From: Spirochaetales bacterium
GTDB lineage: Bacteria > Spirochaetota > Spirochaetia > ARS1246
DNA length: 5,965 bases
Direction of reading: 5' to 3'
Assembly (NCBI GenBank): GCA_018644745.1
Contig: JABGPX010000841.1
Span: forward strand, 1-5,965
Part shown: positions 1-5,249 of the stretch, piece by piece
Layout of the letters: each line of letters starts with the position of its first letter
Position numbering within the stretch: the first letter of the stretch is position 1
The notes under the pieces: generated by a model
What the model was told of the DNA's origin: nothing
The model's input: the letters and a program-made list of their open reading frames with translations, nothing else
Databases searched by the model: none
Translations under genes and position numbers: made by a program

Positions 1-341
1 CATATGCGGATCTTGATGCGAGTCCAACGAAGGCATGGATGATTCATCATCGAGGGGATGAAGATCAAAGAGAGCTGTTCGATCTTGGTTTTGGAAAACG
101 TCCCGCCGAAGAGCTGTATTCGGTAGGACAGGATCCCCATCACATGAAAAATCTGGCGGATGATCCGGATTTTCATGAAGTGAAGAAGGAACTGGAAACG
201 GCCCTGATGGCTGTCCTTACCGACCAGCAGGATCCCAGGGTGTGTGAAGAAGACTGCCGCTACGAGAACTCACCCTATACAGACAGGACGGACCTGCAGG
301 ACACACCGGCTTCCGCTTCGGAGAGATGGAGCCGGTCCTGA
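1..341 (+). CDS. Sulfatase (S1 family, N-sulfoglucosamine sulfohydrolase-like), C-terminal part only
   Basis: The gene enters from the left edge; in-frame codons start at position 3 and 112 residues are visible, ending at the TGA at 339-341. The reading ASPTKAW, then FDLGFGKRPAEELY (visible residues ~26-39), then DPHHMKNLADDP (44-55) and DPRV (77-80) is the typical C-terminal subdomain of type I sulfatases. The RPAEELY...DP...NLADDP pattern is common in bacterial enzymes related to heparan N-sulfatase. The catalytic formylglycine site and metal ligands lie upstream, outside the window, so activity and substrate cannot be judged. Such enzymes hydrolyse sulfate esters or sulfamates on glycans and are usually exported. 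The last ~25 residues do not look like family sequence and may result from a frameshift. An 82-base gap with its own promoter separates it from the next gene, so co-transcription is uncertain. Confidence 0.88.
   Translation, partial: YADLDASPTKAWMIHHRGDEDQRELFDLGFGKRPAEELYSVGQDPHHMKNLADDPDFHEVKKELETALMAVLTDQQDPRVCEEDCRYENSPYTDRTDLQDTPASASERWSRS
297..340 (+). other. Imperfect stem-loop over the sulfatase stop codon
   Basis: CAGGA (297-301) pairs with TCCTG (336-340), and CCGGCT (306-311) pairs with AGCCGG (330-335), giving an 11-bp stem with a 4-base bulge at 302-305. Inside it TCCG (312-315) and CGGA (319-322) can form a second small hairpin. No T-run follows directly; the nearest is TTTT at 371-374. 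It is therefore not a classical intrinsic terminator. It could protect the transcript end, slow transcription, or be chance within GC-rich coding sequence. Confidence 0.35.
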
Positions 342-386
342 TCAACAGCGGCCGCCCCTGAGTAGGCAGATTTTCCTCTCATACCT

Positions 387-415
387 TTGACATCGCATCG
401 CTATCGGTGGATAAT
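387..415 (+). promoter_or_regulatory. Predicted sigma70-type promoter of the five-gene cassette
   Basis: A perfect -35 hexamer TTGACA (387-392) is followed after exactly 17 bases by GATAAT (410-415), which matches TATAAT at five of six positions. The mismatch is in the first T, normally a well-conserved base. It lies in the 82-base non-coding gap (342-423) directly before the NagB-like gene, where a promoter is expected. The predicted start of transcription is about 421-423, leaving almost no 5' leader before the ATG at 424. I see no operator palindrome or riboswitch in the rest of the gap, only a GCGGCCGC palindrome at 348-355. Confidence 0.6.
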
Positions 416-423
416 CCCTCGTT

Positions 424-1356
424 ATGAAAGAATTTGATTTTGAACCAGCAGAGTTTATTCCCTTTCGGGACAAGGTAGTTCTCGAGCGCGTTCGCGCTAT
501 CGGACCCGAGGACATGGCCAAGCACTCCAACCCGGATTTCAAAATTACCGTCGTACGAAACGATATGGTACAGCATCGATTTGTGACGAGGATGTTCCAC
601 CTTATAGCATCCGCGCGGGAAGAGGGCAGGAAATGTGTCCTCATCACTCCAAATCCAAATCACGGATATATAAAGGTTGCACACCTTATCAACACCTTTA
701 AAATTGACTGCAGCCACCTATACACGTTCAATATGGATGAGTACGCCGATCAGGACGGCAACATCGCCCCAGAGTCTTATCCGCAGGGATTTCTCCGGTC
801 TACAAAGAATTATCTGTATAAACAGATTGATCCTGAGCTCAGACCTCCAGAGAGTCAGATCTGCGGAATGAACAATGATAATCTGGAACATTATGGAAAA
901 TTGATTGAAGATTTAGGCGGCGCCGATGCAGCGTTTTTTGGTCCGGGCTGGACCGGACACCTCGCTTTCATCGAGCCGGATGCACCAGAGTTTGATATGG
1001 ATTTGGAAGAGTGGAAGACTCTCAAGACCAGAATTGTTACCCTGAGTCCACTTACTATTGCTCAAAACTCACTGCACGGCAGCTTTGGTATGAGCGGCGA
1101 TCTGGCCGCCGTGCCGCCCAAGGCCGCGACTATCGGACCCGCCGAGGCAATCGCGGCGAAACACCGGTATGATAATCATGCTCTTACTACCGCAGGTACC
1201 GAGGTGTCCTGGCAGCGGCTGGTTACCCGGCTGTGTCTGCATGGTCCGGTAACACCGAAGGTTCCCGGGTCGCTGCTTCAGCTGCTGAAAACCGATGTTA
1301 CGGTTTCTGAATCTTCGGCTCGCCGAATTGAGCCTGATTGGAACTTCGGGTACTAA
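424..1356 (+). CDS. NagB-like (glucosamine-6-phosphate deaminase/isomerase superfamily) protein, divergent active site
   Basis: This 310-residue protein aligns with the NagB fold. TFNMDEY (101-107) matches the NagB segment carrying the proton-transfer Asp. FFGPGWTGHLAFIEP (171-185) matches the catalytic loop GxGxDGHIAFNEP. KTRIVTL (201-207) and AATIG (234-238) match later core strands. NagB normally opens and deaminates glucosamine 6-phosphate to fructose 6-phosphate in the cytoplasm. Here the catalytic-loop Asp is Thr177, while His179 and Glu184 remain, and the usual Gly-Gly-Thr-Pro phosphate loop reads NPNH (77-80). A deaminase call is therefore unsafe; isomerisation of another sugar is possible. 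It is longer than E. coli NagB (266 residues) because of an N-terminal extension. The ATG at 424 has no Shine-Dalgarno sequence. Residues ~20-45 look like a normal part of this divergent group, which argues against the next ATG at 514. It is the first gene of the cassette. Confidence 0.82.
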   Translation: MKEFDFEPAEFIPFRDKVVLERVRAIGPEDMAKHSNPDFKITVVRNDMVQHRFVTRMFHLIASAREEGRKCVLITPNPNHGYIKVAHLINTFKIDCSHLYTFNMDEYADQDGNIAPESYPQGFLRSTKNYLYKQIDPELRPPESQICGMNNDNLEHYGKLIEDLGGADAAFFGPGWTGHLAFIEPDAPEFDMDLEEWKTLKTRIVTLSPLTIAQNSLHGSFGMSGDLAAVPPKAATIGPAEAIAAKHRYDNHALTTAGTEVSWQRLVTRLCLHGPVTPKVPGSLLQLLKTDVTVSESSARRIEPDWNFGY

Positions 1357-1361
1357 GGGGG
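1355..1361 (+). promoter_or_regulatory. Ribosome binding site that sets the cupin gene start
   Basis: AAGGGGG overlaps the stop codon of the preceding gene and lies 8 bases before the ATG at 1370. The same frame is open further upstream, with an ATG at 1295 inside the NagB-like gene. That ATG has no comparable site and would add residues unlike any cupin, so 1370 is preferred. Confidence 0.7.
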
Positions 1362-1369
1362 CGCCAAGT

Positions 1370-1870
1370 ATGGATGAACTCGATAAAGGGCAGGAAGTAG
1401 CCCTAAAAGGAATAGAGGCCGAGAAAGCGGTTGCGAGAGCATATAAACAGGCTCGTAAATGGGGACTGACTCTGCCGGATGTAGAGCCGTTAGTTCTGGA
1501 TTTTGGTTTAGGTGATTTTGATAAAATCGGCGAGGTCGAGTTCTGGATTGCTAATGAAACCGAGGCGGGTTATTGCGGGAAATATCTATTTCTGCACACC
1601 GGCCAGACCTGTCCTGATCATTTTCATAAAGATAAACTTGAGACTTTCTATCTTCTAAAAGGAACTCTCGATCTTGTGTATAAGGACGAAGAGATCATAC
1701 TGCAGCAGGGCGCCGTGCTGAGGGTGGATAGAGGAGTGATGCATCGGTTCACAGCTGTAGAGCCATCACTGCTGCTCGAGATTTCTACTCCAAGCATTAT
1801 TGATGATAATTATTTTAAAAACCGGCACATCCCAATCGGCGGAAACGCTGAAAAGCCGGAGAACCGGTAG
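1370..1870 (+). CDS. Small cupin protein, D-lyxose isomerase-like (sugar isomerase candidate)
   Basis: This 166-residue, single-domain cupin has a helical N-terminal stretch (~1-35) before the beta barrel. Motif 1 is complete: Gly78, His84-x-His86, Glu91 and Gly98 have exactly the classical spacing. Motif 2 is Gly114...Gly122-x2-His125, with Asp120 where Pro is usual. The His/His/Glu/His set should bind a divalent metal. Length, the YCGKYLF strand (68-74), the GQTCPDHFH segment (78-86) and the late EISTPS (137-142) resemble the YdaE-type D-lyxose isomerase group. That group interconverts aldoses and ketoses such as lyxose/xylulose or mannose/fructose. Its position directly before an FGGY kinase fits isomerisation followed by phosphorylation. 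The substrate cannot be read from the sequence, and other cupin activities such as epimerase are possible. No signal peptide is visible, so it is probably cytoplasmic. Confidence 0.75.
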   Translation: MDELDKGQEVALKGIEAEKAVARAYKQARKWGLTLPDVEPLVLDFGLGDFDKIGEVEFWIANETEAGYCGKYLFLHTGQTCPDHFHKDKLETFYLLKGTLDLVYKDEEIILQQGAVLRVDRGVMHRFTAVEPSLLLEISTPSIIDDNYFKNRHIPIGGNAEKPENR

Positions 1871-1876
1871 AGAAGA

Positions 1877-3292
1877 GTGGCATATTCGGTAGGTATCGAT
1901 CTCGGAACGACAAACCTCAAAGTCGCCTTTGTAGATAGATCAGGCAGGATAAAAGGTTTAGCTAAAAAAGAGATCGAGTATGATCAGCAGGATCTTGGCG
2001 AAGGGAGAAACTTGTGTGAGTTTTCCGCAGATTATTTCACCGAATCTTTGCGCAGTGCGATCGAAACCGCTCGTATCGCCTGCGGCGCGAGTATCTCGGA
2101 TATTGAAGGAATCTCCTACTCATCCCAAGCGAACACCTTTCTACTCCTTAATGCGAGCAAAATTCCTCTCACTCCGATTATCTCTTGGCAGGATACCCGG
2201 GCCGCGGATTTCGGGGATGAAATTGGTGGGTTGAGCGGACATCCTGACTATCTACGCATATCGGGAATGGGTATTTCTTCCACCGGGCTCACCGCCGCCA
2301 AGCTGCTTTGGTTTCAAAAACACAAGCCGGATCTCTGGAAACAGACCCGCCATGTCATGAGTATTTCAGATTATCTGTGCTTCCTACTCACCGGCAAATC
2401 CGTCGGAGATTCAGGTACTGCGTCGCTATCCGGTCTTCAAAACATTCAGGAAGGAACATGGTGGCCTGAGGCTCTGAAGATCATTGGTATTACCGAAGCG
2501 ATGCTGCCTGTCCTGCACAGGCCCGGTGCCGTTCTTGGTCGGATTTCCAGAGAAGGGGCAAACATTCTTGGCCTTCCTGAAGGCATACCGGTTGCCGCAG
2601 GCAGTCTCGACCACCACGCCGCCGGTGTCGGCTGCGGCGCCGGATCGATAACCGAGGGCAGTGAATCCACGGGCACCGTGATCGCATGTCTGCGGATCTC
2701 ACCAGCATATCAGCCTGAAACCGGGTGCTGTATCGGACCTGATACCGACGATGGCCGTTATTTTCGTCTTACTATCTCTAATATGGGCGGTTCCGTGCTG
2801 AAAGAGTACCGTAATCAACACGCAAAAGACATAACATATTCTGATCTGGACCGACTGGCCTCCGGGATCGAGCCCGGGAGCGCTGGTCTTCTCGGTGAGT
2901 ATATCGCCGGCGCAGTATCGGGTACTGACTTTACCGATTGCGGACTTCATGCCAGAGCTATTATGGAATCGGTTGCGGCAAGAATGGGCGGTCTGATCGA
3001 TAGTCTCTTCCCTGAAGGCAGACCTTCCCAGCTTTCCTCGACCGGCGGCGGCGGCACCAGCGAAGTCTGGTCGCGGATAAAGGCGGATCTTCTCGGAATC
3101 GAAATGCGCCGAATTCGCGCCGAAGAACCTGCCACCCTTGGAGCCGCTTTTTTTGCCGCTGCGGCAGCGGGTTGGTTTCTTCTGGAAAAAGGTATTCCCG
3201 CTGAATGGGTTGAAACGGCAGGCATTGATGTGCCGAATCAGCAGCAAAATAAAAAATATATTAAACTATTGAAAGACATATATAAAAAATAG
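1877..3292 (+). CDS. FGGY-family carbohydrate kinase, substrate unknown (xylulokinase-like)
   Basis: This 471-residue kinase has both FGGY domains and is slightly shorter than typical xylulokinases (~480-500). The N-terminal phosphate loop is SVGIDLGTTNLK (4-15). ISDYLCFLLTGK (163-174) and the following GTASLSG segment are conserved structural motifs. SLDHHAAG (243-250) carries the likely catalytic base Asp245. STGGGGTSEVW (388-398) and EEPATLGAA (416-424) form the C-terminal ATP-binding region. It should phosphorylate a sugar or polyol with ATP in the cytoplasm. The substrate loop reads SSQANTF (82-88), whereas xylulokinases have GQMHG there, so xylulose should not be assumed. The GTG at 1877 is the only sensible start because it leaves exactly the short leader before the phosphate loop; its ribosome binding site is weak (GGAG at 1858-1861, 15 bases away). 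The 6-base gap after the cupin stop suggests translational coupling. Confidence 0.88.
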   Translation: MAYSVGIDLGTTNLKVAFVDRSGRIKGLAKKEIEYDQQDLGEGRNLCEFSADYFTESLRSAIETARIACGASISDIEGISYSSQANTFLLLNASKIPLTPIISWQDTRAADFGDEIGGLSGHPDYLRISGMGISSTGLTAAKLLWFQKHKPDLWKQTRHVMSISDYLCFLLTGKSVGDSGTASLSGLQNIQEGTWWPEALKIIGITEAMLPVLHRPGAVLGRISREGANILGLPEGIPVAAGSLDHHAAGVGCGAGSITEGSESTGTVIACLRISPAYQPETGCCIGPDTDDGRYFRLTISNMGGSVLKEYRNQHAKDITYSDLDRLASGIEPGSAGLLGEYIAGAVSGTDFTDCGLHARAIMESVAARMGGLIDSLFPEGRPSQLSSTGGGGTSEVWSRIKADLLGIEMRRIRAEEPATLGAAFFAAAAAGWFLLEKGIPAEWVETAGIDVPNQQQNKKYIKLLKDIYKK

Positions 3293-3295
3293 GAG
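3291..3295 (+). promoter_or_regulatory. Ribosome binding site that decides between two adjacent starts
   Basis: AGGAG overlaps the TAG stop of the kinase gene. It lies 3 bases before a GTG at 3299 and 6 bases before an ATG at 3302, both in frame. The spacing and the stronger codon favour the ATG at 3302, which shortens the protein by one residue. Confidence 0.7.
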
Positions 3296-3301
3296 AGCGT
3301 G

Positions 3302-4261
3302 ATGGAATCAAAACCAATTATCGAAAAACGAGACATCAGTATTGGGATACTCGGGTTAACACCCGGTAACGGTCATCCGTATTCCTGGAGTGCTATGTTT
3401 AACGGGTATGACAAGGAGAAGATGACCGCGGAATGTTTTTATGCCGGGATACCGGAGTATTTGAACAAAGAACCGGCTGAATCTTTTGGTGTGGATGGTG
3501 CCAAAGTAACCCATATCAGCTGCACCGGCGAAGGGGATTTCGAGGCTGAGCATGCGGCGGCATGTTCTCTCATTCCAAATGTTGTAAGCGATCCCAAAGA
3601 GCTGATAGGTGAAGTAGACGCCGTTATTGTGGCGACAGATATCGGCCATGAACATGTCGAACGATGCAGGCCTTTTGTAGAAGCAGGGATTCCGATTTTT
3701 GTCGATAAGCCGATGGTAGACAACACCACTGATCTTAAGATTTTTGAAGGATGGGTAAGCGACGGCGCTTCAATCGTAAGTTCCAGCTCAATGCGGTATA
3801 CCAAAGAATTCGGCCCGTACCGCCTGTCAACGAGAGAACTGGGTACCATTCGCTATGCTACTATTACCTCAGCCAAATACTGGGAAACCTACGGTATTCA
3901 TGCCCTCGAGGCCATTTACGCAATACTCGGCCCCGGTTTCCTTACCTGCAGAAATACAGGCACAAAGACACAAAATGTCGTGCATTTTACCCACGGCCGC
4001 GGCGCGGATGTGGTTGTTGTGGTTAGCAAGGATATGTTCGGAGGATTTGGGTATCTGACGCTCTGCGGTACCCATGGCAGTGTTCAATTGAAATCTGGAG
4101 ATTCTTTTTTCTCTTTCAAGTCTCAGCTTGATGACTATGTTCGCTATCTCCGCACAGGTGTGCGGTCATATCCTTTTTCAGAAACAGTTGAGCTCATGCG
4201 AATGGTAATTGCAGGCATTGAAAGCCGGCAGCGTGACGGGGCTTTGATAGAAATCACATAA
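3302..4261 (+). CDS. Gfo/Idh/MocA-family oxidoreductase with unusual GNGHPYSW nucleotide-binding loop
   Basis: This is a 319-residue protein. The N-terminal Rossmann strand SIGILGL (13-19) is followed by TPGNGHPYSWSAMFNGY (20-36) in place of the usual GxGxxG loop. VDAVIVATDIGHEH (105-118) and IPIFVDKPMVDN (130-141) are the next nucleotide-domain elements. The family EKP motif is DKP here, with Lys136 retained as the catalytic Lys. HALEAIYAILGPG (200-212) in the C-terminal domain supplies a plausible catalytic His200. The family oxidises or reduces sugars, cyclitols or sugar derivatives with NAD(P). I recall the GNGHPYSW loop from a distinct subgroup often seen in surface-polysaccharide loci, but I cannot confirm this here. 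It is somewhat shorter than typical members (~330-390). The gaps of 9 bases to the kinase and 15 bases to the aldo/keto reductase mark it as an operon member. The substrate is unknown. Confidence 0.82.
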   Translation: MESKPIIEKRDISIGILGLTPGNGHPYSWSAMFNGYDKEKMTAECFYAGIPEYLNKEPAESFGVDGAKVTHISCTGEGDFEAEHAAACSLIPNVVSDPKELIGEVDAVIVATDIGHEHVERCRPFVEAGIPIFVDKPMVDNTTDLKIFEGWVSDGASIVSSSSMRYTKEFGPYRLSTRELGTIRYATITSAKYWETYGIHALEAIYAILGPGFLTCRNTGTKTQNVVHFTHGRGADVVVVVSKDMFGGFGYLTLCGTHGSVQLKSGDSFFSFKSQLDDYVRYLRTGVRSYPFSETVELMRMVIAGIESRQRDGALIEIT

Positions 4262-4265
4262 CAAT

Positions 4266-4271
4266 AGGAAG
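4266..4271 (+). promoter_or_regulatory. Ribosome binding site of the aldo/keto reductase gene
   Basis: AGGAAG lies 5 bases before the ATG at 4277 and just after the TAA at 4259-4261. The ATG gives the expected N-terminus, about 11 residues before the first AKR strand (LGIGTVQFG). Confidence 0.65.
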
Positions 4272-4276
4272 CTATA

Positions 4277-5218
4277 ATGATAGATAAAAAAGACACTTCC
4301 GGGTTTTCGCGTTTGGGAATCGGTACTGTTCAGTTTGGCATGGATTACGGCATCAACAATAGTGCCGGCAAAGTATCTGTAGAGACCGTCGCGGCGATTC
4401 TACGCCGGGCGGTGTCCGAAGGGGTAACGTTTCTTGATACTGCACGGGCATATCAGGAGAGTGAGAAAACCGTCTCCCGGGCTGTGGAAATAGCCGGCTG
4501 CGGAGAAGATGTCTTTATCAGTACAAAAATAGAGATTCCCGGCAATCTAGCCGATTACAAACCAGATGATCTGAGGAAGGCTGCTGTAGACTCTCTCGAG
4601 ATAAGCCGCGAGCAGCTCGGTTTCTCTCATATCGACGCGGTTATGCTTCACCGTCCGGAGCACCGAACTGCCGGGGGCGGTGTAATTTGGGAGCATCTTC
4701 GCGATGAAAAGGAGAGCGGACGAATCGGGTTACTCGGCGTATCTATTGGCGCTGGTCCGTGGGAGGCTCTCGAGTGCCTTGAGGATACAACCGTTGATGT
4801 TATGCAGATACCATTCAACGCCTGGGATCGGCGCTGGGAGAACGTGCTTGATATCGCCGCTGACCTCGGCGTTGTTGTAGTAAATCGGAGCACCTATCTT
4901 CAGGGCCTTCTCGTGATGACTGAGGAACAGGCCGAAACTAAGATCGGTACCGCGGCTGAATATGTCCGGAAATGGAGTGCCCTCGGAGACCGTCTTGAAA
5001 TTCCGACGAAGGAGCTCGCTTTGCGCTTTGTGCTTGGGGAGAACCGCATAAAAACAACCCTTGTCGGGGTCGATTCTCTCGAGCAGTTTGAAGAGAATTT
5101 GGCAGTACTGAAGAAAGGCGGTTTGTCGTCTGATGACAGAAGCGCGGTGCTTGAAACTATGGCCGGTGTGCCGGATCCGATACTCAATCCGGCGCTTTGG
5201 CCCACGCTCGCTACCTAG
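4277..5218 (+). CDS. Aldo/keto reductase family protein
   Basis: This 313-residue protein is a normal-length, single-domain TIM-barrel oxidoreductase. LGIGTVQFGMDYGI (13-26) is the first strand. The full catalytic tetrad is visible: Asp54 in FLDTARAY, Tyr59 in the same segment, Lys84 in STKIE, and His125 in MLHRP. GLLGVS (151-156), MQIPFNAWDRR (176-186) and the late LVGVDSLEQFEENL (262-275) supply later barrel strands and the NAD(P)-phosphate region. It should reduce a sugar carbonyl, or oxidise the matching alcohol, using NAD(P)(H). The N-terminal signature resembles a group of uncharacterised AKRs often found near sugar-modifying genes. It is the last gene of the cassette. The 31 bases between its TAG and the convergent gene show no GC-rich hairpin followed by a T-run, so I cannot mark a terminator. 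The physiological substrate is unknown. Confidence 0.9.
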   Translation: MIDKKDTSGFSRLGIGTVQFGMDYGINNSAGKVSVETVAAILRRAVSEGVTFLDTARAYQESEKTVSRAVEIAGCGEDVFISTKIEIPGNLADYKPDDLRKAAVDSLEISREQLGFSHIDAVMLHRPEHRTAGGGVIWEHLRDEKESGRIGLLGVSIGAGPWEALECLEDTTVDVMQIPFNAWDRRWENVLDIAADLGVVVVNRSTYLQGLLVMTEEQAETKIGTAAEYVRKWSALGDRLEIPTKELALRFVLGENRIKTTLVGVDSLEQFEENLAVLKKGGLSSDDRSAVLETMAGVPDPILNPALWPTLAT

Positions 5219-5249
5219 TTCTACTGCACCAAGGGTTTTTCGATGCGCT

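Noticed and set aside
342..717. Two overlapping - strand open frames opposite the start of the NagB-like gene
   Set aside because: No domain, no ribosome binding site, and they overlap well-conserved NagB sequence on the + strand.
2862..2877. CCGGG...CCCGG inverted repeat
   Set aside because: Only 5 bp, inside the kinase coding sequence, with no T-run; likely chance in GC-rich codons.
2699..3247. Long open frame on the - strand (182 codons) opposite the kinase gene
   Set aside because: It lies wholly within the FGGY kinase gene, has no recognisable domain and is rich in Arg/Ser/Pro as expected from an antisense shadow.
3269..3292. AT-rich stretch with TTGAAA and TATATA at the end of the kinase gene
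   Set aside because: The two elements are only 3 bases apart, and the A/T richness is explained by Lys/Ile/Tyr codons at the kinase C-terminus.
4273..4278. Perfect TATAAT just before the aldo/keto reductase
   Set aside because: It overlaps the start codon, so transcription would begin inside the gene. The nearest -35-like TTGATA (4244-4249) is 23 bases away, which is too far.
481..5083. Six CTCGAG hexamers (481, 1775, 3905, 4595, 4769, 5078), more than chance would give
   Set aside because: All six are in frame and encode Leu-Glu, so codon-pair preference explains them better than a regulatory or repeat element.
5219..5249. Possible shared terminator between the convergent genes
   Set aside because: There is a short T-run (5236-5240) but no adjacent GC-rich stem on either strand.
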